Assembly (NCBI RefSeq): GCF_000222605.1
Contig: NZ_AFWF01000319.1
Location: 1 to 64,000 of the forward strand
Direction of reading: 5' to 3'
DNA length: 64,000 bases
Source: Vibrio ichthyoenteri ATCC 700023
Lineage (GTDB): Bacteria > Pseudomonadota > Gammaproteobacteria > Enterobacterales > Vibrionaceae
Positions 37,649 to 46,256 of this stretch are shown one piece after another; position 1 is the stretch's first letter, and each line of letters opens with the position of its first letter. The translations under genes were made by a program, and so were the position numbers. The notes below the pieces were generated by a model. It was not told the DNA's origin. It searched no databases and was given only the letters and a program-made list of their open reading frames with translations.

Positions 37649-39022
37649 ATGGCATTATGGGGCGGTAGATTTACCCAAGCAGCAGATACCCGTTTTAAAG
37701 ATTTCAACGATTCACTTCGTTTTGATTACCGCTTAGCCGTGCAAGACATTGTCGGTTCTATCGCATGGTCAAAAGCGCTGGTAACCGTGAATGTCCTTTC
37801 TCAGCAAGAACAACAGCAATTAGAACAAGCTCTAACTGAGCTTAAGGCGAGCGTCGAAGACAACCCGAAACAAATTTTAGCCTCAGATGCAGAAGATATT
37901 CACTCATGGGTGGAGCAGCAGCTGATTGCTAAAGTGGGCGACTTAGGGAAAAAATTGCATACCGGTCGTTCGCGTAACGATCAGGTCGCCACTGATCTGA
38001 AACTCTGGTGCCGTGAGCAAGCAGAAGTACTGCTCAGTGCTCTAGAGCAGCTGCAACAGCAAATGGTTAAGGTTGCGCAGGCACACCAAAGTACCGTACT
38101 GCCTGGTTATACACACCTGCAGCGTGCTCAGCCGGTGACGTTTGCACATTGGTGTTTGGCGTATGTAGAAATGTTTGAGCGTGACCATTCGCGTCTTCAA
38201 GATGCCGCTGCACGTTTAAATACTTGTCCACTGGGTTCAGGCGCACTTGCCGGTACGGCTTACCCAATGGATCGTGAGCAAATTGCACATAACCTTGGTT
38301 TTAGCCGTGCGACCCGTAACTCGTTAGATTCGGTTTCTGATCGTGACCATGTATTAGAACTGATGTCAGTGGCTTCGATCTCGATGCTGCATCTTTCTCG
38401 CCTTGCCGAAGATATGATTTTCTATAACTCTGGCGAAGCGAACTTTATTGAATTAGCCGATACCGTGACATCCGGTTCATCGTTAATGCCGCAAAAGAAA
38501 AATCCAGATGCACTCGAGCTTATTCGCGGTAAGACGGGTCGTGTCTATGGCTCTCTCGCAGGCATGATGATGACCGTTAAAGCGTTGCCACTGGCTTACA
38601 ACAAAGACATGCAAGAAGACAAAGAAGGGCTGTTTGATGCGCTCGATACTTGGTTTGACTGCACCGTTATGGCAGCACTGTGTTTTGACGGTATTAAAGT
38701 AAATGCTGAGCGCACCTTGGAGGCGGCACAGCAAGGTTATGCCAATGCAACAGAATTGGCGGATTACCTGGTTGCCAAAGGCATTCCTTTCCGTGAAGCG
38801 CACCATATTGTCGGTGTCGCTGTAGTGGGAGCGATTGAAAAAGGCAGCGCATTGGAAGAGTTATCTTTGGCAGAGCTAAAAGCGTTCTCTCCAGTGATCG
38901 AAGAAGATGTCTACGCCATCCTGACGATTGAGTCTTGTTTAGCGAAGCGTAATGCGCTCGGCGGTGTCGCTCCAGAGCAAGTAGCTTTTGCCGTAGAGCA
39001 AGCGCAGGCACGCTTGAAATAA
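37649..39022 (+). CDS. argH: Argininosuccinate lyase, monofunctional
   Basis: 457 residues from ATG 37649, with AGGAGA upstream; TTG 37610 rejected. Cleaves argininosuccinate to arginine and fumarate. Family motifs [36 protein letters not shown] and the signature [20 protein letters not shown] with its catalytic Ser. There is no C-terminal acetyltransferase domain; several vibrios, as I recall, carry an ArgH-ArgA fusion of about 620 residues, so N-acetylglutamate synthase must be encoded elsewhere here. Confidence 0.96.
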   Translation: MALWGGRFTQAADTRFKDFNDSLRFDYRLAVQDIVGSIAWSKALVTVNVLSQQEQQQLEQALTELKASVEDNPKQILASDAEDIHSWVEQQLIAKVGDLGKKLHTGRSRNDQVATDLKLWCREQAEVLLSALEQLQQQMVKVAQAHQSTVLPGYTHLQRAQPVTFAHWCLAYVEMFERDHSRLQDAAARLNTCPLGSGALAGTAYPMDREQIAHNLGFSRATRNSLDSVSDRDHVLELMSVASISMLHLSRLAEDMIFYNSGEANFIELADTVTSGSSLMPQKKNPDALELIRGKTGRVYGSLAGMMMTVKALPLAYNKDMQEDKEGLFDALDTWFDCTVMAALCFDGIKVNAERTLEAAQQGYANATELADYLVAKGIPFREAHHIVGVAVVGAIEKGSALEELSLAELKAFSPVIEEDVYAILTIESCLAKRNALGGVAPEQVAFAVEQAQARLK

Positions 39023-39342
39023 TCGACAGGTTTTATCATGTAAAGTATTGATTTTGTTTTGATTGGAAAAAAGATCAAAAAAGATCGATAAAAAATTGAA
39101 CCATCTAGAAAAGGCTCGGTCTATATGAATACCACTGCTTTTTCTTAGATGAATCTAAGAGAGCCCCGAAGTCTAGTATTGATTTCGGGGCTTTTTTCTT
39201 TCTCCCCTGCCTAATTGAAGCCACAGCGTTGTTAATCTGCATTGTTAACCTGCATTCGAAAACTTCATCACATAGTCGATCTATGCTCAGAGGCTTTTCT
39301 CACTTGATTGCCTAGCTGTGATTCCAATTAGTTTTGGGGGGA
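39023..39342. other. Gap after argH
   Basis: 320 bp. Contains hairpin CTTAGAT/ATCTAAG (39144-39159) and the argH terminator at 39162-39197; the rest shows nothing I can assign. Confidence 0.5.
39162..39197 (+). terminator. argCBGH terminator
   Basis: AGCCCCGAA (39162-39170) pairs TTCGGGGCT (39184-39192), then TTTTTT. 140 bp beyond argH. Confidence 0.85.
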
Positions 39343-39591
39343 CTATTTTCTTTTGTTCGATTGCAAAGGAATGACCACCCAACGCATCCACAAATGCAGA
39401 ATCAATAAACCACTAAAGGCAACGATGGCGGTAAGCAACGCGATAGATTCGATGCTTTTGGGCGTATCTCTAAATGCTAGCCACCAGATTACGCTAGCGA
39501 TGATCGACAGCCCTGTTAATTGGTAAACACAGCGCATGCAGCGGCCAATTTTTTTCCAAAACCAGTTTTGTTGGCAGTATGAGCAAGCCAT
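39343..39591 (-). CDS. DUF3624-type small membrane protein
   Basis: 82 residues. N-terminal paired cysteines (CSYC then CMRC, residues 3-21) suggest a zinc knuckle or redox site, followed by two transmembrane helices (LTGLSIIASVIWWLAF and ALLTAIVAFSGLLILHLWM). I recognise it as resembling the vibrio DUF3624 family; function unknown. The ribosome-binding site is weak. It stands between the argH terminator and a short membrane-peptide gene. Confidence 0.7.
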   Translation of the reverse strand: MACSYCQQNWFWKKIGRCMRCVYQLTGLSIIASVIWWLAFRDTPKSIESIALLTAIVAFSGLLILHLWMRWVVIPLQSNKRK

Positions 39592-39811
39592 AGAGGTTGA
39601 GCGCCTACGAAATCAAAAGGGGAGTGCGCTATTGTAATCCTAACTTGTCATTTTTGACTAATCACAGCTTATGCAATGCAGTGATGATCAAAAATGAAAA
39701 GTAATCTTGGTGAGAAATTCGTAGCACGTCATTAGTGTACCTTTACTGCTGTAAAAATAATCAAAACAAACTTTGCTCGCTATTCGGTGAGACAAGGTAA
39801 GGAGAAGTAAA

Positions 39812-39910
39812 GTGAGTACAGAGCTAAAAGCTGCCTTAGTGATGGGTTCAAGTTGGTTTGTGATTGGGGCAACGGCAATTGTCCTAGCAAGTTTGCATGC
39901 CATGCATTGA
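39812..39910 (+). CDS. 32-residue membrane peptide, YnhF-like
   Basis: GTG at 39812 follows AAGGAGA (about 39799-39805) at good spacing. The peptide begins MSTELKAALVMGSSWFVIGA and ends TAIVLASLHAMH: a short polar start then one transmembrane helix. It resembles E. coli YnhF (29 residues, starting MSTDLKFSLV), a small membrane protein of unknown function. A strong terminator follows 24 bp downstream, which supports a real monocistronic gene. It is below usual gene-calling length and easily missed. Confidence 0.7.
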   Translation: MSTELKAALVMGSSWFVIGATAIVLASLHAMH

Positions 39911-39933
39911 TCTTCGAATATTGATGTTAGATC

Positions 39934-39963
39934 AAAAAAAGCCTCGCAATTGCGAGGCTTTTT
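39934..39963. terminator. Bidirectional terminator
   Basis: Seven As, GCCTCGCAA (39941-39949), TTGCGAGGC (39950-39958), then Ts. Serves the YnhF-like gene (+) and the oxidoreductase (-). Confidence 0.88.
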
Positions 39964-39996
39964 CTATTCCCGATATTCTGTTGTGAACGGGGGTGA

Positions 39997-41469
39997 TTAA
40001 CAACCAGGTCCACAATCTAGGCAGTGTTTGATCATTTCTGGACCCAGGTTTAGTTTCGCGTTGAGGTCACGTAGTGCAGTACGAACCCCTTCTTCAATCA
40101 CTGGGTGGTAGAAAGGCATGTCGAGCATTTCTGATACCGTCATTTTGTTCTGGTGCGCCCAAGCTAATAGGTGCGCTAAGTGCTCGGCATTTGGTCCCAT
40201 CATCTCAGCACCAAGGAAGCGGCCAGTACCTTGTTCACCATAGACATGCAGCAAACCTTTGTTACGCAGCATAACGCGTGAGCGGCCTTGGTTTTCAAAT
40301 GACACTTCACCAATAGCGAAACAACCACAAGTGCCTAAGCGAGTTTCAATTTGTTTACGTGTTTCACCAACCATCGCAATTTGCGGGTCAGAGAATACCG
40401 CTGAAATCACCGAGCGACGCAGACCTGCACGCATATCAGGGAAGCGGCCGGCATTATCACCAGCGATACGTGCTTGGTCAGCAGCTTCATGCAGCAACGG
40501 AATCTGGTTGCTTGCGTCACCGGCAATAAAAATGCTCTTTACTGACGTTTGCAGCGTGTAGTAATCAGCGGTCGGTACGCCACGAGCATCTAACTCAAGC
40601 GAGGTATTTTCAATGTCTAGTTTATCCACATTCGGACGACGTCCGGTTGCGGCCAACACATAGTCAACGATGAAGGTTTCTAACTCGCCAGCATGATTGA
40701 TAAATTGAATTTCAACCTTGTCTACTTCACCTTCGTTGGTTGCAGCAATGCGCTTCATGCTTTCTACTTTCACGTCAGGATCAAGATAGAATTCTTCTTG
40801 GAACGCTTTAGTTGCGTAAGCCATTACCTCTGGGTCAGTCAGAGGACCGACTTGGCCACCAAGGCCAAATACTTTCACTTTTACGCCTAAGCGGTGCAGC
40901 GCTTGGCCCAGTTCAAGACCGATCACGCCAGGGCCAAATACCGCCACTGATTCTGGCAGATCATCCCAATCAAATACGTCGTCGTTAATCACTAGGCGAT
41001 CGCCAAGTTCATTCCAAACGGCAGGATAGGCAGGGCGAGAGCCGGTCGCGATCACAATGCGCTCTGCTTTGATGGTGGTATGGTCATCCACGATCAAGGT
41101 GTTGTTATCAATAAATTTAGCAAAGCCTGCGACTTTATCTTCTGCAGGGATTTCATCTACCCCTTCAAGTACAAAACCAACAAAGCGGTCACGCTCGCGT
41201 TTTACTCGATCCATTACTTCACGACCATTGATGACGATCTCACCCTGAGGATGAACACCAAAACCTGGTGCTTTTTCAATTTGGTGTACACTTTCCGCTG
41301 CGGCAATCAGCAGTTTTGATGGCATACAGCCTACGCGTGCACAAGTTGTACCGTAAGGACCACCTTCAATCATCACTACGCTGTCAGTATGCGCTTTTGC
41401 TGCGCGGTAAGCGCCAAGGCCTGCAGTACCACCACCAATCACGGCTACATCAACAATTAATTGTTTCAT
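39997..41469 (-). CDS. Class I FAD-dependent disulfide oxidoreductase (dihydrolipoamide dehydrogenase-like)
   Basis: 490 residues from ATG 41469. N-terminal FAD site VAVIGGGTAGLGAYRAAK; redox disulfide C-x4-C in TTCARVGCMPSK; NAD(P) site FGPGVIGLELGQALHRLG; FAD motif SIFIAGDASNQIPLLHEA; dimerisation domain with the HPVIEEGVRTAL His-Glu pair. It is not next to pyruvate or oxoglutarate dehydrogenase genes. It ends in CLDCGPGC, three cysteines in eight residues, which standard Lpd lacks. Substrate unknown; its place beside the peroxide-response genes suggests, but does not prove, a redox-defence role. Confidence 0.88.
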   Translation of the reverse strand: MKQLIVDVAVIGGGTAGLGAYRAAKAHTDSVVMIEGGPYGTTCARVGCMPSKLLIAAAESVHQIEKAPGFGVHPQGEIVINGREVMDRVKRERDRFVGFVLEGVDEIPAEDKVAGFAKFIDNNTLIVDDHTTIKAERIVIATGSRPAYPAVWNELGDRLVINDDVFDWDDLPESVAVFGPGVIGLELGQALHRLGVKVKVFGLGGQVGPLTDPEVMAYATKAFQEEFYLDPDVKVESMKRIAATNEGEVDKVEIQFINHAGELETFIVDYVLAATGRRPNVDKLDIENTSLELDARGVPTADYYTLQTSVKSIFIAGDASNQIPLLHEAADQARIAGDNAGRFPDMRAGLRRSVISAVFSDPQIAMVGETRKQIETRLGTCGCFAIGEVSFENQGRSRVMLRNKGLLHVYGEQGTGRFLGAEMMGPNAEHLAHLLAWAHQNKMTVSEMLDMPFYHPVIEEGVRTALRDLNAKLNLGPEMIKHCLDCGPGC

Positions 41470-41610
41470 AATGGATTCTCGCTTTTTGTTCCTCACCGAT
41501 AGTTGAACCGATAAGAAAGAAATTTATTTCATAAAATCTAGATAAATAGAGACCCTTCGATAAGGATTGCTACTTATCTAGATTGGAATTCAGGTTTTTT
41601 GGGAGTAAAT

Positions 41611-41672
41611 CCCAGACCATTGAGGTCTGGGATAATGATAGGCCAATCATCGCGGGTGATGATTGGCCTATC
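41611..41672. terminator. Two perfect hairpins downstream of prx-grx
   Basis: CCCAGACC/GGTCTGGG (41611-41631) and GATAGGCCAATCATC/GATGATTGGCCTATC (41637-41672), the latter a perfect 15-bp stem with a 6-nt loop ending 12 bp from the prx-grx stop. The T tract after each is modest. Confidence 0.65.
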
Positions 41673-41683
41673 AGACTAAGAGA

Positions 41684-42412
41684 TTAGCCTAGGTATGTTT
41701 CTAGCTCTTCGCTACCACCGATGTGTTTACCACCGATGAAGACTTGAGGAACCGTTGTGCGACCAGAGATAGCACGTAGACTTACTGTTGTTGCATCTTT
41801 ACCCAGTACCACTTCTTCATAGTTCAGACCTTTATCAATCAGGTTCTGTTTCGCTTTCATACAGAAAGGACAGCCAGGTTTAGTAAATACTGTGATTGAC
41901 TCTTGTTCTTTGTGCTCAGGAGCAAGGTAGTTCAGCATGGTGTCTGCATCAGAAACCTTGAACGGGTCACCTGGTACGTCTTCTTCGATGAACATTTTTT
42001 CTACCACGCCGTTTTTAACCAGCATGCTGTAGCGCCATGAACGTTTACCAAAACCTAGGTCATTTTTATCAACTAGCATACCCATGCCGTCAGTGAAATC
42101 GCCATTACCATCTGGGATGAAAGTGATGTTTTCAGCTTCTTGGTCTGCTTTCCATGCGTTCATTACAAACGTGTCGTTTACTGATACACATAGAATGTCA
42201 TCTACGCCGTTGTCTTTGAATACAGAGTAAAGCTCGTTGTAACGAGGTAAGTGGCTTGAAGAACACGTTGGTGTAAATGCACCTGGTAAGCTAAATACGA
42301 TTACCGTTTTGTTTTTGAATAGTTCGTCAGTGGTTACGTTAACCCATGCGTCACCTTGGCGAGTTGGGAAAGTAACTTGTGGTACCGCTTGACCTTCTTT
42401 AGATGCAAACAT
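41684..42412 (-). CDS. Peroxiredoxin-glutaredoxin hybrid (Prx5-Grx)
   Basis: 242 residues: a Prx5 domain (about 1-165) with the peroxidatic Cys in [17 protein letters not shown] (about residue 49), fused to a glutaredoxin domain (about 172-242) with [12 protein letters not shown] and TVPQVFIGG (cis-Pro). It reduces hydrogen and alkyl peroxides using glutathione, the Grx domain recycling the Prx domain. Such fusions are known from Haemophilus and vibrios. Divergent from oxyR with a clear OxyR operator in between, so peroxide-inducible expression is expected. Confidence 0.95.
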   Translation of the reverse strand: MFASKEGQAVPQVTFPTRQGDAWVNVTTDELFKNKTVIVFSLPGAFTPTCSSSHLPRYNELYSVFKDNGVDDILCVSVNDTFVMNAWKADQEAENITFIPDGNGDFTDGMGMLVDKNDLGFGKRSWRYSMLVKNGVVEKMFIEEDVPGDPFKVSDADTMLNYLAPEHKEQESITVFTKPGCPFCMKAKQNLIDKGLNYEEVVLGKDATTVSLRAISGRTTVPQVFIGGKHIGGSEELETYLG

Positions 42413-42517
42413 AATTGTTTCCTTAATAATTGGATAATTCGGTTCAGAGCTTAATCTTTTTTGCCGCTCTGTTTCGTTTTGTTGAGCCCATTATTATAAA
42501 AAAATTTTGATAGCTCT

Positions 42518-42554
42518 AATCGTTTGATGCTATGGTTTTGATAGTTAATTCCTA
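42518..42554. promoter_or_regulatory. OxyR operator
   Basis: ATCG-N7-CTAT-N7-ATAG-N7-CTAT at exact OxyR spacing; only one base departs from the four-element ATAG/CTAT pattern. It sits between prx-grx (-) and oxyR (+), 29 bp before the oxyR start, fitting autorepression of oxyR and activation of the divergent gene. Confidence 0.85.
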
Positions 42555-42582
42555 TTGAAAATATTTATTTGGGATTTGGGCT

Positions 42583-43467
42583 ATGAATATTCGTGATTTT
42601 GAGTACCTTGTTGCATTGGCTGAACACAAGCATTTTCGCAAGGCGGCAGAGGCTTGTTATGTAAGCCAGCCGACGTTAAGCGGCCAAATTCGTAAGTTAG
42701 AAGATGAGTTAGGTACAACCCTACTTGAGCGTAGCAGCCGCCGTGTATTGTTCACAGATGCGGGATTACAATTGGTTGAACAAGCGAAAAAGATTCTCAG
42801 TGAAATAAAATTATTTCGTGATATGGCCAGCGATCAAAGTGGCGCGATGACAGGGCCGATGCATATTGGTTTTATTCCGACGGTTGGGCCATACATCCTG
42901 CCACGCATTGTTCCGACTCTAAAAGAACAGTTCCCAGAACTCGAACTCTATCTATATGAAGCGCAAACTCAGCAACTGGTTCATCAACTGGAAGATGGCA
43001 AGCTTGATTGCTTGGTGTTGGCTTCGGTGGCCGAAACCGCCCAGTTCAAAGAGATAGAAATCTATAATGAACCATTAAGTGTGGCAGTGCCATGTGACCA
43101 TGAATGGGCACAGCTTGATGAAGTCGATATGTTGGAGCTCAATGGACGGACAGTGTTAGCGCTTGGCGATGGGCACTGCTTGCGTGATCAAGCGTTGGGT
43201 TTCTGTTTTGCCGCCGGCGCGAAAGATGACGAGCGCTTTAAAGCAACCAGTCTAGAAACGCTGCGCAATATGGTGGCTGCAGGTGGGGGGATTACCTTAT
43301 TGCCGCAACTCGCCATTCCGAAAGAGAGACAAAAAGATGGTGTCTGTTATGTGCGCGCAGTGAATCCAGAACCAACACGTAGTATTGTCGTTGCTTATCG
43401 TGCTGGTTCGCCGTTTAGAGCCCGCTTTGAACAGCTGGCTGAAACGATTAAAGCCAAACTGTGCTGA
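42583..43467 (+). CDS. oxyR: Hydrogen-peroxide sensor and regulator OxyR
   Basis: 294 residues. LysR-type HTH at the N-terminus (MNIRDFEYLVALAEHKHFRK, then ACYVSQPTLSGQIRKLEDEL) and a regulatory domain with redox cysteines at C199 (GDGHCLRDQ) and C208 (LGFCFAAG), the same positions as in E. coli OxyR. Oxidation forms the C199-C208 disulfide and activates peroxide-defence genes. Divergent from prx-grx with the operator at 42518-42554. Confidence 0.96.
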   Translation: MNIRDFEYLVALAEHKHFRKAAEACYVSQPTLSGQIRKLEDELGTTLLERSSRRVLFTDAGLQLVEQAKKILSEIKLFRDMASDQSGAMTGPMHIGFIPTVGPYILPRIVPTLKEQFPELELYLYEAQTQQLVHQLEDGKLDCLVLASVAETAQFKEIEIYNEPLSVAVPCDHEWAQLDEVDMLELNGRTVLALGDGHCLRDQALGFCFAAGAKDDERFKATSLETLRNMVAAGGGITLLPQLAIPKERQKDGVCYVRAVNPEPTRSIVVAYRAGSPFRARFEQLAETIKAKLC

Positions 43468-43507
43468 GTGCTTGGTTGTCGCCGATAGGCTAATAAGAAT
43501 AAAAAAA

Positions 43508-43541
43508 AGAGGCTAACGAATTTTCGTTAGCCTCTTTTTTA
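43508..43541. terminator. Bidirectional terminator oxyR/mrcA
   Basis: AGAGGCTAACGAA (43508-43520) pairs TTCGTTAGCCTCT (43523-43535) with A and T runs outside. Confidence 0.9.
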
Positions 43542-43566
43542 TTACCTTTGACAGAAGGAGCCTTGG

Positions 43567-46113
43567 TTAAAACAAGGTTTCGCTTTCTTCACTGGTGTAG
43601 ATCGTATCGGTCAGTTCTTCTGATACATACTCAGTAGGCTGGTGGCCTTCACGGAAGTATTCAAACATTGAACTGCCGTCAAACTTGTTGGTCAGCAACC
43701 CTGAATCACGGTCAATACGAATACGTACAATCCCTTCTGGAATCGCTTTTTCTGTTTCAGGTGCGAGTGACAAAGCGGTACGCATAAAGTCGATCCATGC
43801 TGGCTGCGCCGTTTTAGCACCAGCCTCTGCGCCAGTGATCTGATCTTTACCTAGGTTACTGTTACGAGTGGTACGGCCTAGTTTGCGGCTGTGATCATCA
43901 AAGCCAACCCAAGCCACTGCTACCACACCAGGACCGTAGCCGTTATACCATGCATCTTTTGAATCGTTCGTCGTACCGGTTTTACCACCAATATCACGAC
44001 GTTCTAGTTTTTGGCCTCGCCAACCGGTACCGTTCCAGCCAGTACCTTCACGCCAGTTACCACCACCCCAAATGTTGCTGTACATCATTTCACGCACAAG
44101 GAAGGCTGATTGCTCAGAGATCACCTGTGGTGCGTATTGCGGTGTTTGTGATTGGTCGCTATCGCTCGCTGTATCTACGTCAGTTTCAATCGCAATGTCT
44201 TGCTCGTTGAAATCATTCGTTGTGCTATCCAGCGATGGGCAATCTTGCTGACAAATTTGTTTTGGCGTCGCGCGGTACTCCATGTCGCCATATGGACCTT
44301 CAATATGGTCAATATAGAAGGGTTCAACGTAGTAACCCCCATTGGCAAATACGGAATAGCCTTGCGCCATTTTCATTGGCGTCAAGCTGCCAGCGCCAAG
44401 TGCGATGGTTTCTGAACGTGGCACTTCATTAATATCGAAGCCAAAGCGAGTAAGGTATTGGCGAGTTTCATCTAAGCCAACTTCACGTAGAACACGTACC
44501 GCCATAACGTTTTTCGATTGCGCTAAACCAACACGCAGACGAGTTGGGCCAACATAGGTTGGTGGCGAGTTTTTTGGACGCCATGCTGTACCTTGGCTCT
44601 TATCCCATTGGTTGATTGGTGCATCGTTGATCAGCGTTGCTAGGGTTAGACCTTTATCGATAGCCGCTGAATAGATGAATGGTTTGATACTTGAACCAAC
44701 CTGGCGCACTGACATGGTGGCGCGGTTAAATTTGTTATGCACAAAGTTAAAACCACCGACTAGCGACAGCACTGCGCCATCTTCTGGGTTCATGGCAATG
44801 AAAGCGGTGTTGGCGTTAGGTACTTGGCTCAATTGCCAATGGTAAATCACATCGCCTTTTTCTTGTTGGGTTGAAATTTCACGTACCCAAATCTGTTCAC
44901 CCGCAGCCAGAATATCGCTGGCTTTACTTGGCGCAGATCCTTGGCGTTCATCATTGCGGAATTGACGTGCCCACTTTAGTCCATCCCAAGTTAGAGTGGC
45001 TTCGCCTTCACGTTTGATAATAACGTTAGCGGTTTTGCCATCAACTTTGGTCACTACAGCAGGGATGAGCTCGCCGTAGGTTGGTACGTTTTTCAGTGTT
45101 TTTTCAATCTCGGCCAATGACATTGGGGCCGCATTTTCCTTCCACAATACTTTTTCGGCACCACGGTAACCGTGACGCTCATCGTAAGAGAATAGGTTGT
45201 TGATCGCAGCGCGGTTTGCGGCGTTTTGTAGTTTTGAGTTAACAGTGGTGTAGACATTCATGCCCGAGGTGTAAGCCTCTTCACCATAACGTTCAACCAT
45301 CCAAGCGCGGGCAAGTTCGGCCACGTAAGGCGCGCTTAGCTCAATTTCAGCACCATGATAGCGCGATAGGATCGTTTCTGAGCGTGCTTGGTCATACTCT
45401 TGCTGAGTGATGTATTTTTCTTCCAGCATACGCATCAGAACCACATTTCGGCGGTTGGTGGCACGTTCAACGGAATAAATTGGGTTCATGGTTGATGGCG
45501 CTTTTGGCATACCTGCAAGCGTGGCAATTTCACTTAGGGTAAGATCTTTCAGATCTTTACCAAAATAAACACGTGCAGCGGCACCGAAACCGTATGAGCG
45601 GTGGCCCAAGAAAATCTTGTTTACGTACAGTTCCATGATTTCTTGTTTGCTCAGGAGCTGTTCAATGTGAATCGCGATAAAGATTTCTTTAATCTTACGC
45701 ATGATTTTCTTCTCATTAGATAAGAAGAAGTTACGCGCAAGCTGCTGAGTAATAGTACTCGCCCCTTGTTTTGCTGAGCCTGATATCGCAACGACGATTG
45801 CCGCACGAGTAATACCAATTGGGTCAATGCCGGGATGGTCGTAAAAACGGCTATCTTCGGTTGCAATGAGCGCTTCAACTAAATGTGGTGGGATCTCATC
45901 GTATTTGACAGGGATACGACGTTTTTCACCAAACTGAGAAATCAGCTTGCCGTCTTGACTGTACACTTGCATTGGTGTTTGCAGTTTCACATCTCGTAAA
46001 GTCGCTACATCTGGTAGCTCTGGCTTTACGTAAAGGTAGAAACCGAAAATTGTTCCTACTCCAAGAATCATGCAAACCAATGTGAAAATGAGCAATCGCT
46101 TTATGAACTTCAC
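43567..46113 (-). CDS. mrcA: Penicillin-binding protein 1A
   Basis: 848 residues (E. coli 850). Bifunctional inner-membrane peptidoglycan synthase: N-terminal membrane anchor (residues 5-27), glycosyltransferase domain with EDSRFYDHPGIDPIGITRA and GASTITQQLARN, OB-like insert, transpeptidase domain with nucleophile Ser in SSIKPFIYS, SKNVMAVR, and KTGTTNDSKDAWY. Divergent from pilMNOPQ across a 143-bp hairpin-rich gap; mrcA also neighbours the hofMNOPQ/pil genes in E. coli. Confidence 0.96.
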   Translation of the reverse strand: MKFIKRLLIFTLVCMILGVGTIFGFYLYVKPELPDVATLRDVKLQTPMQVYSQDGKLISQFGEKRRIPVKYDEIPPHLVEALIATEDSRFYDHPGIDPIGITRAAIVVAISGSAKQGASTITQQLARNFFLSNEKKIMRKIKEIFIAIHIEQLLSKQEIMELYVNKIFLGHRSYGFGAAARVYFGKDLKDLTLSEIATLAGMPKAPSTMNPIYSVERATNRRNVVLMRMLEEKYITQQEYDQARSETILSRYHGAEIELSAPYVAELARAWMVERYGEEAYTSGMNVYTTVNSKLQNAANRAAINNLFSYDERHGYRGAEKVLWKENAAPMSLAEIEKTLKNVPTYGELIPAVVTKVDGKTANVIIKREGEATLTWDGLKWARQFRNDERQGSAPSKASDILAAGEQIWVREISTQQEKGDVIYHWQLSQVPNANTAFIAMNPEDGAVLSLVGGFNFVHNKFNRATMSVRQVGSSIKPFIYSAAIDKGLTLATLINDAPINQWDKSQGTAWRPKNSPPTYVGPTRLRVGLAQSKNVMAVRVLREVGLDETRQYLTRFGFDINEVPRSETIALGAGSLTPMKMAQGYSVFANGGYYVEPFYIDHIEGPYGDMEYRATPKQICQQDCPSLDSTTNDFNEQDIAIETDVDTASDSDQSQTPQYAPQVISEQSAFLVREMMYSNIWGGGNWREGTGWNGTGWRGQKLERRDIGGKTGTTNDSKDAWYNGYGPGVVAVAWVGFDDHSRKLGRTTRNSNLGKDQITGAEAGAKTAQPAWIDFMRTALSLAPETEKAIPEGIVRIRIDRDSGLLTNKFDGSSMFEYFREGHQPTEYVSEELTDTIYTSEESETLF

Positions 46114-46139
46114 CGGATATTCCCTGATTGATTGGGCTA

Positions 46140-46158
46140 ACTAGGCCCTTTGCCTAGT
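46140..46158. other. Small hairpin in the mrcA-pilM gap
   Basis: ACTAGGC (46140-46146), CCTTT, GCCTAGT (46152-46158). A second weaker one, AGCTAA/TTAGCT, follows at about 46165-46180. Role unknown. Confidence 0.45.
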
Positions 46159-46191
46159 AACCTTAGCTAACTATTTAGCTTGCGTTTATTT

Positions 46192-46251
46192 TGTGCTCCA
46201 AGTGTCGGTGCATATGCTGTTTACGCAAATTGAACCGACACTTGGAGCACA
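46192..46251. repeat. 18-bp perfect inverted repeat over the pilM ribosome-binding site
   Basis: TGTGCTCCAAGTGTCGGT (46192-46209) and ACCGACACTTGGAGCACA (46234-46251) are exact reverse complements separated by 24 bp; the loop itself starts with the palindrome GCATATGC. The right arm contains the pilM Shine-Dalgarno GGAG (46244-46247), which would pair with CTCC (46196-46199); the ATG is 6 bases past the stem. If transcription starts upstream of 46192 the pilM site would be locked in a very stable hairpin. Confidence 0.9.
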
Positions 46252-46256
46252 GCGAA

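Noticed and set aside
39668-39903. Minus-strand 71-residue frame overlapping the YnhF-like gene
   Set aside because: No ribosome-binding site or domain; it is the antisense shadow of the small membrane peptide and its leader.
46180-46200. CRP-S (TfoX-dependent) site before pilM
   Set aside because: TTGCGTTTATTTTGTGC has one reasonable half site only; the match is too weak to call.
46210-46233. Integron attC-like site in the mrcA-pilM gap
   Set aside because: The inverted repeat lacks the RYYYAAC/GTTRRRY core ends and the L/R box layout of attC.
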